From NCBI RefSeq assembly GCF_014648655.1, contig NZ_BMRN01000003.1, forward strand, positions 390,335 through 454,334: a stretch of DNA of 64,000 bases, given 5' to 3'. The translations under genes and the position numbers were made by a program. Of this stretch, positions 37,043 through 45,015 are shown in pieces; position 1 is the first letter of the stretch; every line of letters begins with the position of its first letter. The notes below the pieces were generated by a model that saw nothing but the letters and a program-made list of their open reading frames with translations, ran no database searches and had not been told where the DNA came from. Source of the DNA: Streptomyces atratus (GTDB taxonomy: Bacteria; Actinomycetota; Actinomycetes; Streptomycetales; Streptomycetaceae).

Positions 37043-38866
37043 GTGACTCGTGTGGAATCTACGGCCCTCAAAGCATCGGCTCGCCAGGCACTGGCGGCGA
37101 GGCTGCGTTCGGCGACCCTGCGGCTGGCCGCTTTGGGCAGGGCTCTCTTGGCTCCCGGAATGTGGTCTCCGTGGCGCATCGTGGGCGAATCGCTGCTGAG
37201 CGTAGCGTTCGGGTTGCTGGGAGCAGGTCTCGCGGCCCTGGACCAAGGCGGCACCGTACGGATCGCTGCCGCCGGGCTGGCGATCGCAGCGCTGTCACTT
37301 TTGCGCCGGACGCTGCCCGCGACCGTGCTGCTGGTGACCGCCGTCGGCTCTGTCCTGTTCGGCGCTCTCGCTCCGTTGGTCCTTGTCGCCGCCTGGTCGG
37401 CGGGGCGGCGGATCGACGGGGTCGGCAAGGCCGTCAGTACCTTCGCCCTCGCATACGTACTCAACCTCGGCCTGGCAGTCGTGCAGGCGCTGCCTCACCT
37501 CTCACTGCCCCGCTTGGTCTTCGGCGTCCTGTGGCCGCTGGTCGCGATCATCGTTCCCGGCCTGGCCGGCCGCTACCGGGCGCAGCAACATACGCTGACC
37601 GACACGCTCCGGGAGTACGAGGCCCAGCAGCAACGCGAGCGCGCGATGATCGCCGGACAGGCCCGGGCGCGGGAGCGTCAGCGCATTGCGCAGGACATGC
37701 ACGACAGCCTCGGCCATCAGCTGGTGCTCATCTCGGTGCACGCGGGCGCGCTGGAGGTGGACCGCGAGCTGACCGGACGGCAGCGGGAGGCAGTGGGGGT
37801 GCTGCGCGAGGCGTCGGTGGCCGCGATGCACGAGCTGCGCGAGGTGGTACAGGTGATGCGGGACAGCACGGAGGCCCCCCACCAGGACCGCACCACCCCA
37901 GGCGTCGCGGCTGCGGCGGCGGAGGACACCACGACGCTGTCGCGCGGGGTGGCGGGCATCGAGGGCCTGGTAGGGACGTCCCGGAGCGCGGGCGCGGCCG
38001 TGGAGCTGCGGCACTCCGGCGAGCCGTGCCCGCTCCCCCCGACCGCCGATCACGCGGCGTACCGCATCGTTCAGGAGGGCCTGACCAACGCCCACAAGCA
38101 CGCCCCGGGCGCCCCGATCACCGTCGAGCTGCGGTATGAGCCGGACTCGCTGGTCGTGGAGGTCGCCAACGGACCCGCAACCGGGACGACGGACAACGGC
38201 CGGGGCGTGGTGAGCGGCGGCCAGGGGCTGACCGGGCTCGGTGAGCGGACCCGGCTCATCGGGGGCCTGGCGCACGCGGGCCCGACGGCGGACGGCGGCT
38301 TCCGGCTGGCGGGTGTGCTGCCGTACACATCGCCGGAAGGCCGTGTCCCGAGCCCCGAGCCCGGCAACGTGACGACGACGTTCGTTGATCCAACGAACAC
38401 CTTTTGGCAGCAGCCCCCGGGGGACTCCTTGGACGAGGGTGGTCCCGTCATGAACGGGAACGGTCTGAAGGAGCTGGCCAAGGCAATGAGCAGGAAGAAC
38501 GGAAGCGGCATAGCCATCGGCTGCGGGATGGTGGTACTGATTTCTCTGCTGCTGGTGATCGCCGCCGTCGGCGTCGGGGGATACGTCCTCCTGAACAAGG
38601 CGGAAAAGGCCAGGATCGAGCCGAAGCAGTACGACGCGGTGAAGGTGGGCCAGTCCGAGGCAGAGATCCGCAAACAGTTGCCCAAGGAGAACTCCTTCGT
38701 GACCGACGGCCTGGAAGTGGGTGCGCCGCCCGTGCCCAAGGGCGCGAAGTGCCTCAGCCTGACTTCCACGGAGTCCAGCAACGATCCGGATATGGAGCTG
38801 GTCTTCCGGTTCTGCTTCAAGGACGGCAAGTTGACCGAGAAGAAGTCCTTCGAGGTGAGGAACTGA
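37043..38866 (+). CDS. NarL-type sensor histidine kinase with C-terminal membrane/SmpA-like extension
   Basis: 607 residues from a GTG at 37043. Four to five helices (about 45-180) lead to a HisKA_3 dimerisation domain with phospho-acceptor H220 (RIAQDMHDSLGHQL) and an HATPase (ADHAAYRIVQEGLTNAHKHA, then GQGLTGLGERTRLIGG). A normal kinase of this class would end near residue 435. Here the frame continues through a linker into a second membrane helix (about 490-517, GMVVLISLLLVIAAVGVGGY) and a domain with DAVKVGQSEAEIRKQLP, resembling SmpA/BamE-type lipoprotein domains. An internal ATG at 38450 could start it separately. The response regulator follows after 74 bases. Confidence 0.88.
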   Translation: MTRVESTALKASARQALAARLRSATLRLAALGRALLAPGMWSPWRIVGESLLSVAFGLLGAGLAALDQGGTVRIAAAGLAIAALSLLRRTLPATVLLVTAVGSVLFGALAPLVLVAAWSAGRRIDGVGKAVSTFALAYVLNLGLAVVQALPHLSLPRLVFGVLWPLVAIIVPGLAGRYRAQQHTLTDTLREYEAQQQRERAMIAGQARARERQRIAQDMHDSLGHQLVLISVHAGALEVDRELTGRQREAVGVLREASVAAMHELREVVQVMRDSTEAPHQDRTTPGVAAAAAEDTTTLSRGVAGIEGLVGTSRSAGAAVELRHSGEPCPLPPTADHAAYRIVQEGLTNAHKHAPGAPITVELRYEPDSLVVEVANGPATGTTDNGRGVVSGGQGLTGLGERTRLIGGLAHAGPTADGGFRLAGVLPYTSPEGRVPSPEPGNVTTTFVDPTNTFWQQPPGDSLDEGGPVMNGNGLKELAKAMSRKNGSGIAIGCGMVVLISLLLVIAAVGVGGYVLLNKAEKARIEPKQYDAVKVGQSEAEIRKQLPKENSFVTDGLEVGAPPVPKGAKCLSLTSTESSNDPDMELVFRFCFKDGKLTEKKSFEVRN

Positions 38867-38940
38867 GAAGTAGCGGGCGCTCGATCAGGGATGATGGCGA
38901 GTGACCGCAGGTAGACGCTCAAGGACCGCGCAGGGGAGTC

Positions 38941-39594
38941 ATGATCAGGGTTCTCGTCACGGATGACGAGCCGCTCATCCGGGCAGGCGTCAGGATGATT
39001 CTCTCCTCCGCCGACGACATCGAAGTCGTCGCCGAGGCGGGGAACGGCCGTGAGGCGGTCGAACTGGCCCAGACCCGCCGCGTGGACGTCGTGCTGCTCG
39101 ACATCCAGATGCCGGTCATGGACGGACTGACGGCCCTGGCCGAGCTGCACCGGACCGTGCCTGACACGCGGGTGCTGATCCTGACAACCTTCGGGGAACA
39201 GCAGAACGTACTGCGCGCCCTGACCGAGGGCAGCGTGGGCTTTCTGCTCAAGGACTCGGCGCCCGCGGAACTCATGCGCGCGGTCCGGGCTGCCGCGGCC
39301 GGAGACGCGTACCTGTCGCCGGGTGCCACCCGCCGCGTCGTGGACTCGTTGGCGTCCAGCCAGAGCGCCCACCGTGCCGAGCGGGCCCGCCGCCGGCTGG
39401 ACGCGCTGACCAACCGCGAGCTGGAGGTCCTGGCGCTGCTGGGTGAGGGCCTGTCCAACGCGGACGCCGGTCAGCGGATCCATATGAGCGAGGCCACGGT
39501 CAAATCGTACGTGAGCCGGATCCTGAGCAAGCTGGACTGCGAGAACCGAGTGCAGGCCGCACTGCTGGCACGAGACGCCGACCTGGGAACCTGA
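38941..39594 (+). CDS. NarL/LuxR-type response regulator
   Basis: 217 residues. Receiver domain with phospho-acceptor Asp54 in VVLLDIQMPVMDG, acidic pocket TDDE near the start and the Lys in LLKDSAP. A C-terminal LuxR HTH follows (LTNRELEVLALLGEGLSNAD and SEATVKSYVSRILSKLD). It partners the kinase encoded upstream on the same transcript. Targets unknown. The pair is enclosed by IS1380-type fragments on both sides. Confidence 0.95.
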   Translation: MIRVLVTDDEPLIRAGVRMILSSADDIEVVAEAGNGREAVELAQTRRVDVVLLDIQMPVMDGLTALAELHRTVPDTRVLILTTFGEQQNVLRALTEGSVGFLLKDSAPAELMRAVRAAAAGDAYLSPGATRRVVDSLASSQSAHRAERARRRLDALTNRELEVLALLGEGLSNADAGQRIHMSEATVKSYVSRILSKLDCENRVQAALLARDADLGT

Positions 39595-39714
39595 CCACAC
39601 CACTCGATGACGTTGATGCACAGCCCGCTGCGGGTGGATCTCAACGGACAGGTCCGGGCCTTATTCAGCTCGTGCTTTCATGAGCCTGCTCGTCCATGCC
39701 TTGATCAAATAAGT

Positions 39715-39972
39715 GGAGAGTGCTTCTGACCTGCAACGATGGGACTTGTCTAGGGTCCTGTTGGCTGCACGGAAAGAAGCACTCTCCAGGTGAGCAAGCG
39801 TATCGGGTTGTATCCGCGTGTCCGCGTCGAGGGCGGTGGCGGCGGAGTGGTCTCGCAGGCCAGGGTCGGTACTGCTGGTCGAGGCGGTCCGTAAGTCCGG
39901 CCTGGACACCGCGATATCGGCGGCAATGGCGCCGTGGCGCAAGCCGCGGACCGTGCACGACCCGGGCAACGT
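39715..39972 (+). mobile_element. IS1380-type element remnant: left end and frameshifted transposase N-terminus
   Basis: A 13-base inverted repeat (GGAGAGTGCTTCT at 39715-39727, AGAAGCACTCTCC at 39775-39787) precedes a GTG at 39790. From there, frame 1 reads SKRIGLYPRVRVEGGGGGVV. After a frameshift near 39860, GSVLLVEAVRKSGLDTAISA and WRKPRTVHDPGN follow. These are the N-terminal motifs of IS1380-family transposases. The rest of the transposase is missing after about 39972. Confidence 0.75.
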
Positions 39973-40034
39973 GCCCATGACCAGGGGTGGTCATGGGCGC
40001 GGCTTCCCGGGCGACAGGGCGTTTCGGGCTGGTC

Positions 40035-40256
40035 CTACGCAGATCGGCGGCCGGGCGCGCCCTTGAGGGACGCGACGAACGACGTCCAGGCGGGGGCCGT
40101 GACCGTGAGGACCGGGCCGTGGGTGAGCTTGGAGTCGCGGACGGGGACGATGCCTGCGAGGCTGTCGGCGACCTCCACGCAGTCCCCGCCATCGCCGTTG
40201 CTGTGGCTGCTCTTGCGCCAGACTGCCGTGCTCAAGTCAATCCCGTTGCTTGCCAT
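40035..40256 (-). CDS. DUF397 protein (BldB-like small regulator partner)
   Basis: 73 residues. DUF397 pattern: AVWRKSSHSNGDGGDCVEVAD, VPVRDSK and the C-terminal WTSFVASLKG. These small proteins work with HTH/DUF5753 regulators in Streptomyces, as in the WhiJ/BldB-like systems. The start overlaps the end of the HTH gene by 20 bases, so the two are translationally coupled. Confidence 0.92.
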   Translation of the reverse strand: MASNGIDLSTAVWRKSSHSNGDGGDCVEVADSLAGIVPVRDSKLTHGPVLTVTAPAWTSFVASLKGAPGRRSA

Positions 40257-41091
40257 TTCGGTGATCCTCAGCCGCTTGCTCGATCAGGGCGAGGGACGCC
40301 TCCGGCGGCAGTGCGGCGGCCCTGAGTCGATCGTATGCCTTGCGGTACTGCTTCACGAGGGCCGGATCGTCGATGGTGTCACCGCTGTACTGCGCCTCCG
40401 TGCAGACCGGGGGCGGGGCGTCGGGGAAGGTCATGATCTTGGCGGTGCCCAGCATGAGAGGGTGTGGCCCGCAGTTCCACGGAAGGATCTGGGGAACGAT
40501 CCGGCGGCGCATTGCCAGCGCCGCGATGCGCTCCAGCTGTTCGGCCGCCTGAGCCGGTGGCAGAATCGGCTGGCGCAGTAGCGACTCGGGCAGGATCGCC
40601 CAGTATTCCGGGGTTTTGTGGTCGTCCTCGAAGAGGCTGGCCCGTGCCATCCGGGCGGTGACCTTCTCTTCCACCTCGTCGTCGGGCGCCAGCGGGTGTG
40701 CCGCCCGGACCACCGCCCGCGCGTACGCGTCCGTCTGCAGCAGGCCGGGAATCAGGGTCGGGCACCACTCCTCGATGGTCTCCGCGTGCTTCTCCGCCTC
40801 CAGCACGCGCTCGAAGTAGCTGGCGTGGCCTCGCCTCTTCGCCTTCCGTACGTCCTCGCAGCGGCGCTGGAAGAAACCGTCGGTATCCAGCGTCCGGTCC
40901 ACGTGCTCGGCCAGTTCGGCCGGCATGCGGCGCTGTCCGCGTTCGATCTCGCTGAGGTGGCTGAGGCCGTAGAAGCTGCCCTCCACCAGTTGTTGGAGGG
41001 TCAGTCCGGCTTCCTCCCGTTTCCAGCGCAACTCCTTGCCGTAGAAGGTGGGGACGCTTGCCGACCCGTCGATGTCCTTGCGCTGTCCCAT
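40237..41091 (-). CDS. XRE helix-turn-helix / DUF5753 regulator (WhiJ-like)
   Basis: 284 residues. N-terminal HTH_31-type domain (FYGKELRWKREEAGLTLQQLV, SFYGLSHLSEIERGQRRMPA), then DUF5753 (EEWCPTLIPGLLQTDAYARAV, WAILPESLLRQP, QILPWNCGPHPLM, YSGDTIDDPALVKQY). Paired with the DUF397 gene downstream, it is one of the many WhiJ-like modules of Streptomyces that influence development. Its usual third partner, often divergent, is probably the short gene at 41289. Confidence 0.92.
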   Translation of the reverse strand: MGQRKDIDGSASVPTFYGKELRWKREEAGLTLQQLVEGSFYGLSHLSEIERGQRRMPAELAEHVDRTLDTDGFFQRRCEDVRKAKRRGHASYFERVLEAEKHAETIEEWCPTLIPGLLQTDAYARAVVRAAHPLAPDDEVEEKVTARMARASLFEDDHKTPEYWAILPESLLRQPILPPAQAAEQLERIAALAMRRRIVPQILPWNCGPHPLMLGTAKIMTFPDAPPPVCTEAQYSGDTIDDPALVKQYRKAYDRLRAAALPPEASLALIEQAAEDHRNGKQRD

Positions 41092-41288
41092 CGTTCACCG
41101 CCATTGGTGTCGTGCCGCCCGTTTCACGGCGTGTTCGCCCGAGTCCCGGGGATTCCCGCGCCGATGCCAACGTGCAAGGGCATACGCGCAGTTCACGGCC
41201 GGGAGCCCGAAGCTCTTTCACGGTAGGTCGCACCGCGTCAGAGTGTGAGCGATTCCTCACAGAGCGCACTGGAAGGTGTGGCACCCCC

Positions 41289-41585
41289 ATGAACGACCAC
41301 CCCCACGACGGCGCGGGTACGGACGCCGATGCGCAGGACTGCGTGAACGACTTGCGGGCCGCGCTCGCCGCCCACGGCGTCACGCTGCCCTCCCTCGGCA
41401 TCGACCCGGCAGAGGTGACCCGATCCGGCCCGTTCGGAGACGTGATCCATCGGGTGGTGATCGGCATCATGGTCTGTCGTCCTGCCCGAGGCCGGTCCGC
41501 GACACTGCGAGGACGCCGGCTGTTCTCCGGAGAGGCGCCAATGGCCGGGACTCACAGCAGTTTCATTGCTGACAGCGCGGATTGA
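41289..41585 (+). CDS. Small protein divergent from the HTH/DUF397 pair, C-terminus apparently altered
   Basis: 98 residues from the ATG at 41289. The first 45 residues (CVNDLRAALAAHGVTLPSLG) resemble the short proteins often encoded divergently from HTH/DUF5753 genes, which normally go on to a conserved leucine/alanine-rich end. Here the sequence changes character after SGPFGDV, suggesting a fused or frameshifted C-terminus. The 3' end overlaps the convergent lipoprotein gene by 23 bases. Confidence 0.5.
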   Translation: MNDHPHDGAGTDADAQDCVNDLRAALAAHGVTLPSLGIDPAEVTRSGPFGDVIHRVVIGIMVCRPARGRSATLRGRRLFSGEAPMAGTHSSFIADSAD

Positions 41586-42051
41586 CGGCCCAGAAGTAGA
41601 GAGCGTTCGCATCGAGGTTCAGGAGAAAGTGAGGCGATCCCTCCACACCGTCTTCCTCCAGGTCACCGCTTCGGACCCAGCTGCCTCGGCGGTCCAGGAG
41701 AGAGTCCAGCTCCTTCGGCAGGGGGATCTCGGGGGACTGAAGCTGCCAGGTGCCGGTTCCACGTAGACGCGTCGCCTCGCCGTTGGCCAGCCAGGCGATG
41801 CCCTGCAACTTGTAGTCCGTGGGACCGGGCGCCCTGGCGTCCGGCGTGCCCAGTGGATGAGTGATCCAGCTGACCCTTTCGGTCTTTCCCGGGAGCCGGA
41901 TGCACTTGGCCAGCCGATCGGCATCATTGCTGACCACGGCCGCCTTGGGCTCGGGCTTCGCCCCCGGAGCACTGCCTGCGCAACCGGCCGCTGCCGGGAC
42001 GAAGACGAGCGCCGTCACAGACCACACCACGGTTCGGCCCACGCGACTCAT
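41563..42051 (-). CDS. Putative lipoprotein
   Basis: 162 residues from the ATG at 42051. Type II signal peptide: VWSVTALVFVPAAAGC with the lipobox Cys at about residue 24. The mature part has no recognised domain; it ends LYFWAVNPRCQQ. Probably anchored on the outer face of the membrane. Accessory to this region, no clear operon partner. Confidence 0.7.
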   Translation of the reverse strand: MSRVGRTVVWSVTALVFVPAAAGCAGSAPGAKPEPKAAVVSNDADRLAKCIRLPGKTERVSWITHPLGTPDARAPGPTDYKLQGIAWLANGEATRLRGTGTWQLQSPEIPLPKELDSLLDRRGSWVRSGDLEEDGVEGSPHFLLNLDANALYFWAVNPRCQQ

Positions 42052-42786
42052 TACGGCCCCTTCGCCTACGGCCCCGACCGCAGTGGCAGTCCACCCGATC
42101 CCCTCCGAGAGCATAGATCGGCGCCTTGAGCGCGACCTGTCGACGCTGAGAAAATCTCAATCGCTGCCTGAGAGACGGGCGAAGTGCCGTCCTCTGCAGT
42201 GGTTTTCTCCGAAAGGTGTGCACGCTCGCAATCGGCTGCCGGGCCGATGTGTAACCGGCCCGATTTCTCCGCGCCGCCGTCGGGCGTGTCACCAACCACA
42301 TTCCGGAGGACTACTTCGTGCTGCCTGATTCCCGGAAAACGTCGCGTACTTGTGTCGCCATCGGGACGATGCTCCCGCCGTTCCTGGCTTCCGCCTGCGG
42401 GCAGGGAGACCAGGGATCTGCCGCCGCCGAGGTCGAGTCGGGTCCGTGAGCGTGTCGCCCGGGGGCTCGTCCTCGTCGGTGCCACGCGCCACGATGAACC
42501 GGATCACGGCCTGGATCAGGCCGGGTGCCCATCCCCGTATCACCATCGGCTGAGGTTGGAAACCGGTATCGGAAACCGGTTCGGCGTTGGCGACGCTCGA
42601 GATGGGGCAATGGTTGTGCGAGCGGAAGCAATTCTTCCTGTTTCGGGCCGTGAGAACGAACACAGCGCCTTTCGCGTGATGTTCCCGGGCCCCTGAGCGC
42701 TGGGTCAGTGTCGGTGATCGTCGGTACTGCGAAGGGCAGGGTGAATCACGGGTGGGGACGAGCGGACAACGTTTCCCGAGGCGGCG
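42052..42786. other. Accessory intergenic region
   Basis: Apart from the small lipoprotein-like frame at 42318-42449, no frame here shows clear gene character on either strand. Codon bias is weaker than in neighbouring genes, in keeping with decayed or recently acquired DNA. Confidence 0.4.
42318..42449 (+). CDS. Very short putative lipoprotein, possibly truncated
   Basis: 43 codons from a GTG at 42318, preceded by an excellent GGAGGA 8 bases upstream. The N-terminus RKTSRTCVAIGTMLPPFLA is followed by SACGQGDQG, a plausible lipobox (LASAC). The mature peptide would be about 15 residues, so it may be the front end of a gene cut short by a stop at 42447-42449. Confidence 0.45.
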   Translation: MLPDSRKTSRTCVAIGTMLPPFLASACGQGDQGSAAAEVESGP

Positions 42787-43188
42787 GTGATGCGCTCCTG
42801 CACATCGGAGTTCGTCGCCCGGCTCACGGCGCGCAATCGGCTGCCCCTGGACTACTCGGTCGCCAGCCTCCGGCTCGTCGATCTGGTCGTCGACGGTCTG
42901 CGGCGGGATCAGCCGCAACGGAACCGGGTCGCAGGGACTCTGCTGGGGCTCGGGGCGTACACCGGCGAGGTGATCGTGCGCAGGGCCGGTGGGACATGGG
43001 TGGACTTCGACGCCGCACAACGGGAGCTGTTCCGGCAGGCGGTGGGCGTGCGGATGCCCGACGGACGGGTCTGGAATCCGCTCGGCAAGGTCGTCAACCG
43101 CTTCGAGTCGGGGGCGGAGGAATCGGTGCAGCGGCTGTATCTGCTGCTGCACGGACGGACAGCGCAGTGGAAGGCTGTATGCGGGTAG
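42787..43188 (+). CDS. Conserved hypothetical protein, possibly truncated at the N-terminus
   Basis: 133 residues from a GTG at 42787 (or the ATG at 42790). Motifs: LTARNRLPLDYSVASLRLVD, LLGLGAYTGEVIVRRAGG, WVDFDAAQRELF and VRMPDGRVWNPLGKVVNRFE. This pattern recurs in Streptomyces hypothetical proteins. In those, as I remember them, about 20 more residues precede the first motif; here the start is odd and an in-frame stop lies shortly upstream, which suggests a shortened 5' end. Confidence 0.65.
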   Translation: MMRSCTSEFVARLTARNRLPLDYSVASLRLVDLVVDGLRRDQPQRNRVAGTLLGLGAYTGEVIVRRAGGTWVDFDAAQRELFRQAVGVRMPDGRVWNPLGKVVNRFESGAEESVQRLYLLLHGRTAQWKAVCG

Positions 43189-43282
43189 CTCGCGTGCGTG
43201 GGGAACCTGTGACATTTCTTTGGATCCAGGCGCAGAGGGAAAGTAGGGGGGTTGCCCCGGCAGGGCACGGGCAGGGTGGCCG

Positions 43283-43942
43283 GTGCCGGACCGGGCGTTG
43301 AGTAGGGAAGTGTTGGGCACGGGCGGGGAGCAGCGCCGCAGGCAGATGTACGACGCCGAGCTCGGCGACGCCGTCGAACGTGCCCAGCAGGGGGACAAGG
43401 ACGCCTTCGCCGTCGCGTACCGGATGGTGCAGCCCGGCCTCCTCGGCTACGTACGCGGACTGGTCGGCGACGACGCCGAGGACGTGGCCTCCGATGCCTG
43501 GCTGGAGATAGCCCGCGATCTGGGGCGGTTCCGCGGCGACGGAGCGGGGTTCCGCGGCTGGACCGCGATGATCGCCCGCCACCGTGCGCTCGACCACTTG
43601 AGGAAGCTGAAGCGGCGGCCTCGTACCACCTTGATCGAACAGGACGTGCTTCAGTTGCCCGGCGGCCACGACACGGCCGCCGCGGCACTGGAGACGCTCT
43701 CCACCCGAGCGGCGCTGGAGATCATCGGCACGCTGCCGCGCGAGCAGGCCGAGGCCGTACTTCTGCGGGTGGTCGTCGGTCTGGACGGTCCTGCGGCGGC
43801 GCGCGTGCTCGGCAAGCGTGCGGGGGCAGTCCGCACGTCCGCGTACCGCGGACTCAAGAGGCTGGCGGGGCAGTTGTCCCCGGGCCGTGCGGCAGGTGCT
43901 GTGACAAACAAGGTGAGCCGGACGCTGGGAAATGAAGAATGA
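43283..43942 (+). CDS. ECF-type RNA polymerase sigma factor (module 1)
   Basis: 219 residues from a GTG at 43283; GTG 43310 and ATG 43346 are alternatives. Sigma region 2 at about 35-100 (DAFAVAYRMVQPGLLGYVRG, DDAEDVASDAWLEIARDLGRF, GWTAMIARHRALDHLRK) and region 4 at about 145-195 (LPREQAEAVLLRVVVGLDGP, RAGAVRTSAYRGLKRLAG). It overlaps the next gene by 4 bases (ATGA), so a membrane protein, probably its anti-sigma or regulator, is coupled to it. A paralogous module follows at 45016. Confidence 0.9.
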   Translation: MPDRALSREVLGTGGEQRRRQMYDAELGDAVERAQQGDKDAFAVAYRMVQPGLLGYVRGLVGDDAEDVASDAWLEIARDLGRFRGDGAGFRGWTAMIARHRALDHLRKLKRRPRTTLIEQDVLQLPGGHDTAAAALETLSTRAALEIIGTLPREQAEAVLLRVVVGLDGPAAARVLGKRAGAVRTSAYRGLKRLAGQLSPGRAAGAVTNKVSRTLGNEE

Positions 43943-44739
43943 GACACGAATCGCAGTGGCCGCCCGAAGCGCCGGAGACACCTGAACTTGCCGCCCTGCT
44001 CGCGGCAGCGCGGCGAACCGGGGCGCTCGACCCCGGCGACGAGAAGCGCGCGACCGCCGCCTTCGTGGCCGCGCGGGACGAGGGCGCGCACGCCGCGGTG
44101 GTGCGGTGGCGGCGTCGACGTGACGACTGGCGTCCGGCGGAACGACGGCGCGGTGGGCGCTCGTTCCGGGTGATGCTCGGCGGTTTCGTGGCCGTGACGA
44201 TGCTCGGCGGGGTCGCAGCGGCCGCCGGCTCGGGGGCGATCCCGGCACCTTTCGGCGGCGGGAAGCCCCACGGGGCGGAGTCCGCACGCCCCGCGTACAC
44301 CACTTCTGCAACACCCGGTGGGCGTCCCTCCGGCGAGGAGTCGCTGCTGACGGATGCCGGCGGCACGGCGCCGGCGTCCACGAATGCTCCGGGCGACGGG
44401 CGTCCTTCCGGTCGACCCGACCGGACACAGGGCGATGCAGCGCTGTGCCGTGTGTACCTCGGCGACCGGGGCAGCGGGAAGGCCAAGGACGCCACCGCCT
44501 TCGAACGGCTGGAGGCGGCCGCGGGCGATGCGTCGGAGGCGGCGGTGACGGCCTACTGCGACGGGCTCCTCGGACAGCCGTCACCGGGGGAGTCGAAGAA
44601 GGCCCGGGGCAACCGGGACGCGAAGGGGGAGGCGGAGAAGAAGGCCGTGCCGGAGGGGAAGCAGGGCGGCCGGGCGCCGTCGAAAGGGAGCGGGAACCCG
44701 ACCGGGAGCGACGGCAAGGACAGGACCGCTGTCGACTGA
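43939..44739 (+). CDS. Single-pass membrane protein coupled to the sigma factor (module 1)
   Basis: 266 residues. Soluble N-terminal part (about 1-75, cytoplasmic), one membrane helix (FRVMLGGFVAVTMLGGVAAAA) and a long Gly/Pro/Lys-rich outside part with two cysteines (ALCRVYLGDR and TAYCDGLLGQ). The topology suits an anti-sigma factor, and the ATGA overlap with the sigma gene supports that role, but no ZAS zinc motif is visible. Paralogue of 45891-47015. Confidence 0.75.
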   Translation: MRHESQWPPEAPETPELAALLAAARRTGALDPGDEKRATAAFVAARDEGAHAAVVRWRRRRDDWRPAERRRGGRSFRVMLGGFVAVTMLGGVAAAAGSGAIPAPFGGGKPHGAESARPAYTTSATPGGRPSGEESLLTDAGGTAPASTNAPGDGRPSGRPDRTQGDAALCRVYLGDRGSGKAKDATAFERLEAAAGDASEAAVTAYCDGLLGQPSPGESKKARGNRDAKGEAEKKAVPEGKQGGRAPSKGSGNPTGSDGKDRTAVD

Positions 44740-44840
44740 ATCGCCGACCGGTCCGTCACCGGGTCGAAGGGGTGTCCTCCGGGAACGGCACCGGGTGGGG
44801 TCCCGGACCGGCCGAACAGAGAGAACTGAGGGGGAACGAG

Positions 44841-44884
44841 GACGACCGGGGCCGCCACCCCCCACAGGAGAGGCCCCGGTCGTC
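44841..44884 (+). terminator. Hairpin terminator between the sigma modules
   Basis: GACGACCGGGGCC at 44841-44853 and its complement at 44872-44884 form a 13-base-pair stem with an 18-base loop, 102 bases after the first membrane protein gene. It separates the two sigma modules into transcripts. Confidence 0.75.
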
Positions 44885-45015
44885 TTCCGCGGGGCCGTAG
44901 GACGACCCCGCACTTCTCTCAGCGCCGTCGCTGCGTTTTCTGTCACACCGCACCGTGCCGGAAGAATGTTGCAGGTTGTACAAGCCATGGACGCGACCCC
45001 CGCGAAGGACGTAGC

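Noticed and set aside
36603-43200. Prophage or integrative element as explanation of the accessory patch
   Set aside because: No integrase, tRNA attachment site, replication or structural phage genes are present; only IS fragments are seen.
42289-43398. Minus-strand frame opposite the hypothetical protein and sigma factor start
   Set aside because: A short stretch vaguely resembles a DUF6221-type start, but the remainder is a shadow of the plus-strand genes; too weak to call.
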